From positions 1 through 33,293 of the IMG/VR virus record IMGVR_UViG_3300023184_000345: 33,293 bases of DNA; one strand, given 5' to 3'. Each line of letters opens with the position of its first letter. Position 1 is the stretch's first letter. The notes beneath the pieces are model-generated. The model was given only the letters and a program-made list of their open reading frames with translations. It ran no database searches and was not told where the DNA came from. Origin of the DNA: a virus. Made by a program: the position numbers and the translations under genes. Positions 1 to 7,093 of the stretch are shown one piece after another.

Positions 1-131
1 GTTCAGTCTCCAAGTGGCTCGGCTGCAAGTCTGACCTCTTTCCCAACTTTCAACCAAAACACCACTGGTACAGCATCTAATGTGACGGGTACTGTTGCGG
101 TTTTGAATGGTGGTACAGGTGCAACCACTAC
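1..131. repeat. Terminal direct repeat, left copy (assembly overlap of a circular genome)
   Basis: Bases 6-131 are identical to 33168-33293; bases 1-4 also match and base 5 differs (a here, t at 33167). An overlap of this size at both ends of a contig is typical of a circular or circularly permuted genome assembled from short reads. The mismatch changes CAG (Gln) to CTG (Leu) in the fibre; the internal repeats favour Leu. Confidence 0.9.
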
Positions 132-402
132 ATCTGGGGCCAGGACAAACCTTGGATTGGTGATTGGTACTGATGTTTTGGCTCCTACGGGATCAGCAGC
201 ATCTTTGACATCATTCCCAACATTCAATCAGAACACTACTGGAACTGCGGCATCTACTCCTAAACTCTTGACTACAAACTTCACGATTGAAGAAAGTGGT
301 GGAAAGTTAATATTCAAGTATGGGGCAACGACAATTGCATCAATGTCTTCAACTGGATTGATTACTTCTTCTGCAAACATTGTCTCCAATGGAACACCTT
401 AA
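1..402 (+). CDS. Tail fibre protein, C-terminal part (continues from 32191-33293)
   Basis: This is the 3' end of the tail fibre whose start lies at the other end of the window; the frame is open from base 1 and ends in TAA. It carries tail-fibre repeats of the type NGGTGATTTSGARTNLGL followed by VIGTDVLAPTGSAAS and FPTFNQNTTGTA, about 57 residues per unit; the same unit occurs in the N-terminal piece. Counting back through the terminal overlap, the frame matches the reading frame opened at ATG 32191, so the joined product is about 457 residues (324 codons plus 133). The last 40 residues form a beta-rich tail ending IVSNGTP that resembles the end of the 91-residue protein at 8656. Role: trimeric adhesin or fibre that contacts the host surface (family knowledge). 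A truncated reading from ATG 82 is only the window-internal part. Confidence 0.85.
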   Translation, partial: VQSPSGSAASLTSFPTFNQNTTGTASNVTGTVAVLNGGTGATTTSGARTNLGLVIGTDVLAPTGSAASLTSFPTFNQNTTGTAASTPKLLTTNFTIEESGGKLIFKYGATTIASMSSTGLITSSANIVSNGTP

Positions 403-411
403 AGGAAAATT

Positions 412-1293
412 ATGGCAACCTCAACACTAGGTTCTGGAACACTTGTTCTTGCTGGAACCACATCAGGGACTACTACAGTCACGGCAACTGCTGTAGCTGG
501 TACTACCACTTTGACGCTTCCTGCGGCTACTGACACTTTGGTTGGTAAAGCAACCACTGACACACTGACCAATAAGACGCTGACGGGTGCGGTAATGAAT
601 GGTACTTTGGGAGCAACTACTCCAAGTACAGTAGCGGCAACCACACTAACCACATCATCTACTGTTACGCACAATGGCGGCACAGCCAATGGTGTGGGAT
701 ATTTAGATGGCTCCAAGGTGCTGACCACGGGTAGTGCGCTGGTGTTTGATGGCACGAATTTCAGCACTACGGGAACAATAAAAGGATCAACAACCATTGG
801 CGTTGGTGCAGCAACCCCCTCAACCTCTGGTGCTGGCATCACCTTCCCCGCAACTCAATCAGCATCCACTGATGCAAACACGCTGGATGATTATGAGGAG
901 GGGTCGCATACAACAACAGCAAATGCCAACACTACACTTGATAATAGTTATAAAGCATTTAAATACACAAAGGTTGGTAATGTTGTTAATGTTGTTGGGC
1001 TATTGCAAATAACTGGTTCTACTGGCTCAACCACACTAACTTTTACATTGCCTTTTACTGCCGCCGCAGACCAAACAAATGGACAAAATAGAAGCGTTGG
1101 AGGTTGTTTGCCTGGAAGTGCAACCACAGGCACGGGTGGCATGGTTCCATTTGTGCAAAACAATACTGCCGTTATGAATTTATACAAAATAACGCTCGGT
1201 GTTGCAACAAACTCTACTTATGCTGCCGCCACAAATGCGGATGTGATTAATGGCTCAAGCATAAATTTCAACATCACATATTTGACAACTTGA
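412..1293 (+). CDS. Fibre-like virion protein, probable receptor-binding or tail-spike component
   Basis: A 293-residue protein almost wholly of Thr, Ala, Gly, Ser, Val and Asn, with repeated TLT/TTT strands typical of beta-structured phage fibres. The N-terminal half has the pattern AGTTTLTLPAATDTLVGKA and TLTNKTLTG, a motif common in phage tail fibres after the collar. The C-terminal half (from about residue 165, YEEGSHTTTAN onward) looks like a separate globular beta domain of the sort used for receptor binding. The start follows AAAGGAAAATT and lies 9 bases after the stop of the collagen-like fibre, so the two are co-translated. Fibre function is inferred from composition and position; I cannot name a close family. 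Confidence 0.7.
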   Translation: MATSTLGSGTLVLAGTTSGTTTVTATAVAGTTTLTLPAATDTLVGKATTDTLTNKTLTGAVMNGTLGATTPSTVAATTLTTSSTVTHNGGTANGVGYLDGSKVLTTGSALVFDGTNFSTTGTIKGSTTIGVGAATPSTSGAGITFPATQSASTDANTLDDYEEGSHTTTANANTTLDNSYKAFKYTKVGNVVNVVGLLQITGSTGSTTLTFTLPFTAAADQTNGQNRSVGGCLPGSATTGTGGMVPFVQNNTAVMNLYKITLGVATNSTYAAATNADVINGSSINFNITYLTT

Positions 1294-1306
1294 TTAAGGA
1301 ACCACC

Positions 1307-1567
1307 ATGTCACTCACTAAAATCACCAATATCGACCAAATCACAGTAACTGAGAACGGCACTATTCTTTACCGTGAAGCCACTCGCATTATGGAAGATG
1401 GCAAAGAACTGAGCAAAACTTACAATCGTTCAACTCTTATTCCCGATCAAGACTTGACGGGCATTCCTGCCAATGTTGCGGCAATCTGCAATGTGGCTTG
1501 GACTGCTGAAGTCATTGCGGCTTATCAAGCACAGGTGGCGGATCAAGCTGAAAGTATTGGCGCATGA
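1307..1567 (+). CDS. Conserved small phage protein of unknown function, tail-fibre-adjacent
   Basis: 86 residues beginning MSLTKITNIDQITVTENGTI. A clear Shine-Dalgarno (AAGGA) precedes the ATG, and the last four bases overlap the next gene (ATGA). The sequence is mixed beta and alpha with no membrane segment; the C-terminal stretch AAICNVAWTAEVIAAYQAQ looks helical. Small proteins with this opening often follow fibre genes in tailed phages and may be minor virion parts or chaperones for fibre assembly; that role is inference. Confidence 0.7.
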   Translation: MSLTKITNIDQITVTENGTILYREATRIMEDGKELSKTYNRSTLIPDQDLTGIPANVAAICNVAWTAEVIAAYQAQVADQAESIGA

Positions 1568-1803
1568 CACCAGAACTCCAGAAATATTATGAAGATCGCT
1601 TCTCAATGATGGGAAGTGATGGATGGAAAGACTTGGTGGAGGATATTGACTCCATGATTACATCCTTGAATAATATATCTGTGATTTCTGATGAACAAAG
1701 CCTACAATTCAAAAAAGGTGAACTTTCTATACTAACTTGGCTTAAAACCTTGAAAGAGGCAAGCGAGAGAGCATACGAGGAACTCAATGAAAAGAATGTT
1801 TGA
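1564..1803 (+). CDS. Conserved small acidic phage protein, unknown function
   Basis: 79 residues, MTPELQKYYEDRFSMMGSDG at the N-terminus, then VEDIDSMI, ISDEQSLQFKKGELSIL and a helical tail. The pattern (aromatic-rich start, DGWK, then DEQxLxFxKG) is one I recognise from small proteins that sit beside the zinc ribbon and scaffold genes of marine and freshwater podoviruses; its function is not known to me. It overlaps the gene before by 4 bases (ATGA) and the next by 17, so the three are translationally coupled. Confidence 0.7.
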   Translation: MTPELQKYYEDRFSMMGSDGWKDLVEDIDSMITSLNNISVISDEQSLQFKKGELSILTWLKTLKEASERAYEELNEKNV

Positions 1804-2014
1804 TTTTGCCTGTGCAAACGGGCATAAAACCGAAAGACTGACTGATTATGAGTCGATCAGTTTTAGGTGTGAATGTGGTGAAACAGCCAACCGCATTCTT
1901 TCTGCTCCAAACTTCAAACTAGAAGGGTGGTCTGGTTCTTTCCCATCAGAGCATGGAAGGTTCGAGAAAAAACACCTAGATCAGTTGAAGTGGGAGCAAA
2001 AGCACAACTCATAA
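1787..2014 (+). CDS. FmdB-type zinc-ribbon protein
   Basis: 75 residues with a short zinc ribbon: FACANGHKTER near the start and CECGE about 20 residues later, then a conserved tail SAPNFKLEGWSGSFPS. This is the layout of FmdB-like putative regulatory zinc ribbons found before scaffold and capsid genes in many podoviruses. Only three cysteines plus His are visible, so metal binding may use the His or be weakened. ATG 1787 has GAGGAA upstream at good spacing; ATG 1796 is an alternative. It overlaps the 3' end of the preceding gene. Possible role: transcription or assembly factor for the head module (inference). Confidence 0.75.
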   Translation: MKRMFDFACANGHKTERLTDYESISFRCECGETANRILSAPNFKLEGWSGSFPSEHGRFEKKHLDQLKWEQKHNS

Positions 2015-2069
2015 ACAGTAATGTCGAGTTGATTCTCCTATAACCGAAACGGCAGGAAAAAGGGATAAT

Positions 2070-2828
2070 ATGTTGATTGACCAAGAACCTGAGATGAAGA
2101 GTGAGTTAGAAGCTGAAGAATCCAAGCTATCTGACACTATTGCGCCAGCAAGCCCTGGACTCCCTGACAAGTACAGGGATAAAAGTCTAGAAGACATTGT
2201 TCGGATGCACCAAGAAGCTGAGAAGTTGATTGGCAAGCAAGCGCAAGAAGTGGGAGAGGTTAGGAAACTAGCTGACGAACTCATAAAGCAGAACCTCAGT
2301 TCAAAGCAACAGACTATTAAAGAGGAAGAGCCAGAGGTAGATTTCTTTGAGAATCCACAGAAGGCAGTTCAGAAGACTATTGATAACCATCCTGATGTTC
2401 TCGCAGCCCGTCAAGCGGGTGTGGATTTCAAAAGGATGCAGATTCAGCAAAAGCTAACGCAAGAGCACCCTGACTACACTCAGATTGCTCAAGATCAGGA
2501 CTTTGTGAATTGGGTGAAATCCTCACCTATTCGCCTTGGTCTGTATGCAAGAGCTGATGGTGAGTTCGATTACGATAGTGCCAATGAGTTGCTGTCTACT
2601 TACAAGCAGTTGCGTGGTGTCAAGTCAAAGCAGACTGAACAAGCGGGTGAAACCGCCAGGAAGCAGAACATGAAGGCCGCACAAGTGGATGTTGGTGGAA
2701 CTGGAGAGAGTTCAAAGAGGGTATACAGACGGGCTGACCTGATTCGGCTGAAGATGACAGAACCTGACAGATACGATGCTTTGAGTGGTGAAATCATGCA
2801 AGCATACGCAGATGGACGGGTTAAGTAA
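2070..2828 (+). CDS. Capsid assembly scaffolding protein
   Basis: 252 residues, strongly charged and rich in Glu, Gln and Lys, with long predicted helical or coiled-coil stretches (residues about 45-85 and 100-135) and almost no hydrophobic core. It lies immediately before the major capsid gene, the standard place for a podovirus scaffold. The N-terminal 30 residues are acidic and disordered, and the C-terminus is basic (YRRADLIRLK), as expected for the coat-binding end. Role: guides procapsid assembly and is released before or during packaging. The ATG is preceded by AAAAGGG. Confidence 0.8.
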   Translation: MLIDQEPEMKSELEAEESKLSDTIAPASPGLPDKYRDKSLEDIVRMHQEAEKLIGKQAQEVGEVRKLADELIKQNLSSKQQTIKEEEPEVDFFENPQKAVQKTIDNHPDVLAARQAGVDFKRMQIQQKLTQEHPDYTQIAQDQDFVNWVKSSPIRLGLYARADGEFDYDSANELLSTYKQLRGVKSKQTEQAGETARKQNMKAAQVDVGGTGESSKRVYRRADLIRLKMTEPDRYDALSGEIMQAYADGRVK

Positions 2829-2857
2829 CTTAACTTTCGTTTCTAAGGAGAAACAAC

Positions 2858-3811
2858 ATGGCAACAGCATTTTCCCCCAGTGGCTCAGTCACTACCACGA
2901 CAGCAGACAAATTCATTCCTGAGATTTGGAGTGATGAGATTGTTGCTGCTTACAAGAAAAACTTGGTTCTTGCTAACCTAGTTATGAAGATGAACTTTAA
3001 AGGTAAGAAGGGCGATACGATTCATATCCCCGCACCTACCCGTGGTTCAGCTTCTGCCAAGGCCGCAGAAACAGCAGTCACTTTGATTGCCGCTACTGAG
3101 TCTGAAGTAACTGTGTCTATCAACAAGCATTACGAATACTCTCGTTTGATTGAAGATATTGTCGAGGCTCAAGCCCTGAACAGCTTGCGTAACTTCTACA
3201 CCTCTGATGCTGGTTACTCCCTGGCTAAACAAGTCGATACCGACTTGGTTCAATTGGGTCGTTCTACCAATGGTGGTGCTGGTACTAATGCTTACGCAAC
3301 TGGTGCGTTCATTGGTGGTGATGGTACGACTGCTTATGTTGCCGCAAACAACAATGAGTCAGCATTGACCGATGCCGCCATTCGCCGCACTATTCAGCGT
3401 TTGGATGACACCGATACCCCTATGGATCAGCGTTTCTTCTTGATTCCTCCATCAAGTCGCAACACCCTGATGGGTCTGGCTCGTTACACTGAACAAGCCT
3501 TTGTAGGCGGTACTAACAGTACCATTCGCACTGGTGAGATCGGTAACTTGTATGGCATCCCTGTGTTTGTCTCAAGCAATTGCGATACAGCATCAGGCAC
3601 TGGTGCTGCACGGGTTTGTATCATGGGTCACCGTGATGCAGTAGTTTTGGTTGAGCAAATTGCTGTTCGCTCACAAGTTCAGTACAAACAAGAGTATTTG
3701 GCTACTCTGTTTACCTCTGATACCTTGTATGGCGTTCAGATTCTGCGTTCAGCCGCAAGCGTAAGTGCAGCCAAATCTGCATCTATGTTTGCTCTTTTGG
3801 TTCCAGCCTAA
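2858..3811 (+). CDS. Major capsid protein (HK97-fold, podovirus type)
   Basis: 317 residues, start after AAGGAGAAACAAC, 29 bases downstream of the scaffold gene. The N-terminal arm reads TADKFIPEIWSDEIVAAYKK, followed by GDTIHIPAPTRG and SINKHYEYSRLIEDI, motifs I associate with podovirus/N4-gp56-like major capsid proteins. The middle has PMDQRFFLIPPSSRNTLMG and the C-terminal part LYGVQILR, again typical of the P-domain and A-domain ends of HK97-fold coats. Many copies form the icosahedral shell. A strong terminator follows directly, consistent with high expression of this gene relative to those downstream. Confidence 0.9.
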   Translation: MATAFSPSGSVTTTTADKFIPEIWSDEIVAAYKKNLVLANLVMKMNFKGKKGDTIHIPAPTRGSASAKAAETAVTLIAATESEVTVSINKHYEYSRLIEDIVEAQALNSLRNFYTSDAGYSLAKQVDTDLVQLGRSTNGGAGTNAYATGAFIGGDGTTAYVAANNNESALTDAAIRRTIQRLDDTDTPMDQRFFLIPPSSRNTLMGLARYTEQAFVGGTNSTIRTGEIGNLYGIPVFVSSNCDTASGTGAARVCIMGHRDAVVLVEQIAVRSQVQYKQEYLATLFTSDTLYGVQILRSAASVSAAKSASMFALLVPA

Positions 3812-3820
3812 TTGCAGTTG

Positions 3821-3854
3821 CGCCCCCTGCCCTAGTGGTGGGGGGACTTTTTTA
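3821..3854 (+). terminator. Intrinsic terminator after the major capsid gene
   Basis: A C-run (3823-3827) pairs with a G-run (about 3840-3845) around a short loop, followed by ACTTTTTTT. It lies 10 bases after the capsid stop codon, so some transcripts should end here and capsid mRNA be enriched. Confidence 0.75.
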
Positions 3855-3875
3855 ACCTAATTAGGAGAAATCAAA

Positions 3876-4199
3876 ATGGCTGCTGCTACCGCTGTTGTTT
3901 CCGTAAGGGACAACGAAACTTTCCGTGGGCTTTTTAGCGACACTTGGTCTGTTGTTGCAACGCTTGATGCTGGTTCTTTGGCTGATGGTGCGGGTGAAAC
4001 CGAAACTGTTGCCGTTCCTGGCGTGGTGTTGGGCGATATGGTCTTGGGTTGTTCTTTTGCTGTGGATGAAGTTGGCATGAGCGTCACTGCTTATGTCTCT
4101 GCTGCAAATGTTATTAGCATTCGTGTTCAAAACGAATCTGGTAGCACTGTGGACTTGGCATCCTGCAAGATTCGTCTTGTAGCTGCTCGTCTGGTGTGA
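3876..4199 (+). CDS. Small beta-rich virion protein, possible head decoration or minor capsid protein
   Basis: 107 residues made of alternating Val, Ala, Thr and Gly strands, ending SVTAYVSAANVISIRVQNES and LASCKIRLVAARLV. No membrane segment. It is the only gene between two intrinsic terminators and follows the coat gene, a position often held by decoration or minor head proteins; a similar beta-rich protein lies at 6114. Start supported by TTAGGAGAAATCAAA. Function is inferred from position only. Confidence 0.65.
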   Translation: MAAATAVVSVRDNETFRGLFSDTWSVVATLDAGSLADGAGETETVAVPGVVLGDMVLGCSFAVDEVGMSVTAYVSAANVISIRVQNESGSTVDLASCKIRLVAARLV

Positions 4200-4204
4200 G
4201 GATT

Positions 4205-4230
4205 GGGGGGCTAGTCCCCCCTTTCTTATT
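4205..4230 (+). terminator. Intrinsic terminator
   Basis: Six Gs (4205-4210), loop CTAGT, six Cs (4216-4221), then TTTCTTATTT. The hairpin sits between the stop at 4199 and the next start at 4242. It is the second terminator in 400 bases, so the capsid and the 107-residue protein are each followed by one. Confidence 0.75.
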
Positions 4231-4241
4231 TAGGGGTTTTA

Positions 4242-4448
4242 ATGGCTACTTTTCGTTGTCTTCAGTCTGGTAACACAGTGAGTTTTACCTTGCAACATGA
4301 CATTGACTCTATGAAGGGTCATCAGGGTTATGTGAGGATTGACGAACAAGAAGTGTCTGACATTCCTGATGAAGTGAGGACAGATACTCCCTTCATGCCG
4401 CCAGTTGTACGGCGCATGGGTCGCCCAAGGAAAGTTGCAAATGTCTGA
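4242..4448 (+). CDS. Small conserved phage protein, unknown function
   Basis: 68 residues: MATFRCLQSGNTVSFTLQHD at the start and a basic, proline-containing tail MGRPRKVANV. The first half looks like a small beta fold and the last 15 residues like a nucleic-acid-binding or AT-hook-like patch (GRPRK). Preceded by TTTAGGGGTTTT. Its end overlaps the next start by 8 bases. I do not recognise a function. Confidence 0.65.
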   Translation: MATFRCLQSGNTVSFTLQHDIDSMKGHQGYVRIDEQEVSDIPDEVRTDTPFMPPVVRRMGRPRKVANV

Positions 4449-4644
4449 TATAGACGCTAGAGATTTTGGGAAACTGGAGGCTCAAGTCGAGGCTCTCCAG
4501 AATGAGGTGCATTCACTTAGCAAAGATGTTAAAGAATTGCTTGAACTTGCCAACAAAGGCAAGGGTGGATTTTGGATGGGCATGACGATTGCCTCTGCTG
4601 TGGGTGGTGTTTTTACCTTTATTGGTGAAAGGTTGCTCAAATGA
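4441..4644 (+). CDS. Coiled-coil plus single transmembrane protein, XhlA-like or holin-like
   Basis: 67 residues starting MSDIDARDFGKLEAQVEALQ. Residues about 8-42 form a heptad-type coiled coil (LEAQVEALQNEVHSL), then a linker NKGKGG and one membrane helix FWMGMTIASAVGGVFTFIG near the C-terminus. This plan matches XhlA-type haemolysin or holin accessory proteins of phages. It is far from the lysis genes at 15.5-17.4 kb, so a structural or membrane-anchoring role is also possible. ATG 4441 is chosen because AAGGAAA precedes it at 8-9 bases and it overlaps the previous stop. Confidence 0.7.
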   Translation: MSDIDARDFGKLEAQVEALQNEVHSLSKDVKELLELANKGKGGFWMGMTIASAVGGVFTFIGERLLK

Positions 4645-5051
4645 AAGGCTTGCTCTCAGGGGTATCGTGCCCTATTGCTACTCAAGATGTATCTGTTAAT
4701 TTAAAAAACAGGAATAACGCATTCAAGAAATTTGGTTATGGCCCACCCAACCCTGATGAAGTAAATGATGCTTTCTGGTTAAAAAAAGCCAAGATGTATA
4801 ACGCTCCCACCTCTACCATCAAGGGCATGAGATGTGGGAACTGTGCCGCTTTTATCCAGACTCCTAAGATGATGGAGTGCATCCTTGGTGGACTAGAAAA
4901 GGATGAAAAAGCGGATGAGTTGTCCTATGACGAGAACTTTGTCAAGGCGGCAAATCTGGGATACTGTGATCTGTTTCAATTCACCTGTGCAGCGGCCCGT
5001 ACTTGTGATGCCTGGAAGTCTGGTGGGCCAATAACCAAGGAAAAACCATGA
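4641..5051 (+). CDS. Cysteine-rich conserved phage protein
   Basis: 136 residues overlapping the previous gene by ATGA. The N-terminal part is basic (NNAFKKFGYGPPNP); residues from about 65 carry GMRCGNCAAF, then MMECILGG, LGYCDLFQFTCAAARTCDAW and a final GGP motif. Six or so cysteines in this arrangement could bind zinc or an Fe-S cluster. I have seen this pattern (CGNC...GYC...F.C...RTCDAW) in unnamed proteins of aquatic tailed phages, near head and tail genes, but know no tested function. Confidence 0.7.
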   Translation: MKGLLSGVSCPIATQDVSVNLKNRNNAFKKFGYGPPNPDEVNDAFWLKKAKMYNAPTSTIKGMRCGNCAAFIQTPKMMECILGGLEKDEKADELSYDENFVKAANLGYCDLFQFTCAAARTCDAWKSGGPITKEKP

Positions 5052-5206
5052 TGTACGGTAAGCCAATGAAAGAAGAAAAGTCTCCTTCAAAGAAGAAAGG
5101 TGTTCCTGTCACCATTATGGTGGCTATTGGGAAACCTAAGATGCTCCCCAAAAAGGGTCAGCGCACTGCTACCAACATGATGAAGAAATCTGGGAGAGGT
5201 AAATGA
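5048..5206 (+). CDS. Tiny lysine-rich protein (52 aa), unknown
   Basis: Reads MMYGKPMKEEKSPSKKKGVP at the N-terminus and ends KKSGRGK. It begins at ATG 5048, overlapping the previous stop (ATGATG), and its TGA overlaps the next ATG at 5203, so it fills the gap exactly with coupled starts on both sides. Net charge is strongly positive, as in the neighbours at 5489, 5656 and 5815. A role in binding packaged DNA is possible but unproven. Confidence 0.65.
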   Translation: MMYGKPMKEEKSPSKKKGVPVTIMVAIGKPKMLPKKGQRTATNMMKKSGRGK

Positions 5207-5487
5207 GTTCATTATCTGGGGCTAAAACCCTTTTAAACGCAGTTGTTGCAACTGGTGCATCTCAAGCTGTCCAGGCAGATGCTGGGCAACCTGCATTTCT
5301 GCAAGTTGTGGGCATCACCACCGCTACTGTTGCTTTCCAAGGTAGCTTGGATGGGACAACTTTTGCCACAATTGGCACTGCTTTGACTGCTGATGGCATC
5401 GTAACCATTGCCAATGCTCCTAAATATTTGAGAGCCAATGTAACTGCTTGGACTTCTGGAACCATCACAGCTAAAGTGTTGTACTGA
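5203..5487 (+). CDS. Small beta-rich virion-type protein
   Basis: 94 residues, Ala, Thr, Val and Gly rich, with FLQVVGITTATVAFQGSLDG and LRANVTAWTSGTITAKVLY. The pattern fits a small Ig-like or jelly-roll-like structural protein (a measured value with mean and noise terms, as in short proteins found among phage head-tail genes). Overlaps the preceding gene by ATGA. Function unknown; structural role inferred from the surrounding genes. Confidence 0.65.
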   Translation: MSSLSGAKTLLNAVVATGASQAVQADAGQPAFLQVVGITTATVAFQGSLDGTTFATIGTALTADGIVTIANAPKYLRANVTAWTSGTITAKVLY

Positions 5488-5488
5488 T

Positions 5489-5659
5489 ATGAAAATGACC
5501 AAAGCGGCTAAAAAGGTTGGAAAAGTCATGCGTGAGTACAAAGAAGGCACTTTGCATTCTGGGTCTAAAAAGGGGCCAGAAGTGACTTCCCGTAAGCAAG
5601 CAATTGCCATTGCCTTGTCTGAAGCTGGCATGGCAAAACCTAGAAAGAAGAAGAAATGA
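5489..5659 (+). CDS. DUF6496-like small basic protein (56 aa)
   Basis: Begins MKMTKAAKKVGKVMREYKEG and continues TLHSGSKKGPEVTSRKQAIA, the signature I recognise as DUF6496: a short lysine-rich family with the line 'K-E-GTLHSGSK-G--V-SRKQAIAIALSEAG'. It ends in PRKKKK. ATG 5489 is one base after the previous stop and its own stop overlaps the next ATG. The family is common in phages and bacteria and has no known role; basic charge suggests nucleic acid contact. Confidence 0.75.
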   Translation: MKMTKAAKKVGKVMREYKEGTLHSGSKKGPEVTSRKQAIAIALSEAGMAKPRKKKK

Positions 5660-5814
5660 AGCCTGGACTTTATGCCAACATCAATGCCAAACAAGCCCGT
5701 ATCAAAGCTGGTTCTGGCGAGAAGATGCGGAAGGTAGGGGCCAAGGGTGCGCCTACTGCTGCTGATTTTAAACAAGCTGCAAAGACTGCAAAGAAGGTTA
5801 AAAAGGTGAAGTAG
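5656..5814 (+). CDS. Tiny lysine-rich protein (52 aa)
   Basis: MKPGLYANINAKQARIKAGS at the N-terminus, then a lysine and alanine rich helix ending KKVKKVK. The opening 'MKPGLYANIxAKxxRIxAGSGEKMRK' is a pattern I associate with short phage and bacterial proteins that travel with DUF6496 and DUF6321 genes. It starts by ATGA overlap and ends directly against ATG 5815. Function unknown. Confidence 0.75.
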   Translation: MKPGLYANINAKQARIKAGSGEKMRKVGAKGAPTAADFKQAAKTAKKVKKVK

Positions 5815-6117
5815 ATGAAATCTCCTGTTTGGCAAACAAAAGCTGGGCAAAATCCAAAAGGTGGGTTGAATGCTAAGGGGAGATCATCTTATAATGCAGA
5901 AACTGGTGGCAATCTCAAAGCACCAGTAAAGTCGGGGGACAACCCTCGCAGAGCAAGTTTCTTGGCTCGAATGGGTGGAAATGATGGCCCTGAGTTCAAG
6001 AATGGTGAACCAACGAGACTGCTTCTTTCGCTAAAGGCATGGGGTGCAAACTCTAAGGCTGACGCAAAGGCAAAAGCTAGAGCAATTTCCGCAAGGAACA
6101 AGGCAAAGGCGAAATGA
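5815..6117 (+). CDS. DUF6321-like small basic protein
   Basis: 100 residues. Residues 2-50 hold the family pattern: SPVWQTKAGQNPKGGLNAKG, then RSSYNAETGGNLKAPV and RRASFLARMGG, followed by a shortened LKAWGA and a basic tail AKAKARAISARNKAKAK. This is the layout of DUF6321, found in phage genomes beside DUF6496. Three such genes in a row suggest a functional set, perhaps virion DNA-binding proteins; that is inference. Starts immediately after the previous stop and overlaps the next start by ATGA. Confidence 0.75.
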   Translation: MKSPVWQTKAGQNPKGGLNAKGRSSYNAETGGNLKAPVKSGDNPRRASFLARMGGNDGPEFKNGEPTRLLLSLKAWGANSKADAKAKARAISARNKAKAK

Positions 6118-6449
6118 GAGCATTATCAGTTGGTTTTAGTCCTACAGCGGCAGTAGACACAACAGTCTATACCTGTCCAAAGGGCTATTACGCCAAATTC
6201 ACTGTAATGTATATACACAATACAGGTGGCTCTACCAAGCATATAACTGTTCAATGGTATGACGCAAGTGCTAATACCACGCTTGATATATTGACCCAAT
6301 ACAATTTCCAATCAAAATCCTATTTGCAATTTGATGGCAATGCCTACATTGTTTTAGAAGAAGATGACAAGATCAAAATAACTACTGAAGCAGGAAGCAC
6401 CTTCAGTTTTATAGCAACATTTGAACAAGAAGGGTTGACTAGAGCATGA
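6114..6449 (+). CDS. Small beta-rich structural protein
   Basis: 111 residues with strands such as TVYTCPKGYYAKFTVMYIHN, HITVQWYD, YLQFDGNAYIVLEEDDKIKI and FSFIATFEQEGL. The pattern 'CP.GY.A....I.N...' and the sandwich-like repeats suggest a small virion protein of the head-tail region. It overlaps both neighbours by 4 bases. I cannot assign a precise role. Confidence 0.65.
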   Translation: MRALSVGFSPTAAVDTTVYTCPKGYYAKFTVMYIHNTGGSTKHITVQWYDASANTTLDILTQYNFQSKSYLQFDGNAYIVLEEDDKIKITTEAGSTFSFIATFEQEGLTRA

Positions 6450-7093
6450 CACTACTAGAACTTGTCAACGATGTGTTGATCCGCTTGCGTGTGCCTGTTG
6501 TAACCACTTACAACGAAACCGACTATTCCACTCTTATTGCAAAGTTTGTCAACGATGCAAAAAGACAGGTAGAAGATGCCTATGCGTGGAATTCGTTGGG
6601 GCAAACTGTTACTGTAACTACTGTTGCTTCAACTCCATCATATTCGCTGACTGGTGCTGGTCAGAAGTTCCAGGTTCTTGATGCCATTAACACAACCAGT
6701 AATGTTGGTTTGACTAACATTACATTTGTGGACATGAATCGTAAACAGAACTTTACGCCCTTGGTCAACGCAATTCCAACAGAATTTACCTTTGATGGAG
6801 TAGATGCTTCTTACGATACAAAGGTCAGTTTGTTTCCGATTCCTGATGGCGTATATACACTGAAATTCAGTCTGACCATACCCCAGGCAACATTGGTATC
6901 AGGAAGCACTGTTGTTCTTGTGCCTGATGTAGTTGTTGCTCAAGGTGCGTATGCCAGAGCATTGGTTGAGCGTGGAGAAGATGGTGGATTGTCTTCATCA
7001 GAGGCATACACACTATTCCGATCCATGCTCTCCGATTACATTGCTTTAGAGTCAAATCGGTATCCAGAAAATCAGCAATTTGTACCACGATGA
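6446..7093 (+). CDS. Head-to-tail adaptor, tail tubular protein A-like
   Basis: 215 residues. Opening MTLLELVNDVLIRLRVPVVT, then FVNDAKRQVEDAYAWNSL, which is the helical start typical of podovirus adaptor proteins (T7 gp11 or P22 gp4 type), followed by beta strands and a C-terminal helical part with VVVAQGAYARALVERGEDGG. Length fits T7 gp11 (about 196). It would form a ring below the portal and receive the tail hub encoded next, with which it overlaps by ATGA. Assignment is from pattern and gene order, not a search. Confidence 0.65.
   Translation: MTLLELVNDVLIRLRVPVVTTYNETDYSTLIAKFVNDAKRQVEDAYAWNSLGQTVTVTTVASTPSYSLTGAGQKFQVLDAINTTSNVGLTNITFVDMNRKQNFTPLVNAIPTEFTFDGVDASYDTKVSLFPIPDGVYTLKFSLTIPQATLVSGSTVVLVPDVVVAQGAYARALVERGEDGGLSSSEAYTLFRSMLSDYIALESNRYPENQQFVPR

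Noticed and set aside
1-402. Diversity-generating retroelement acting on the fibre repeats
   Set aside because: No reverse transcriptase gene and no A-rich variable/template repeat pair; repeats are ordinary fibre modules.
399-842. Long - strand open frame opposite the fibre genes, and similar frames at 3-227 and 32907-33290
   Set aside because: Val/Pro/Thr-rich shadow of the Thr/Ala/Gly-rich fibre genes on the + strand; no ribosome site.
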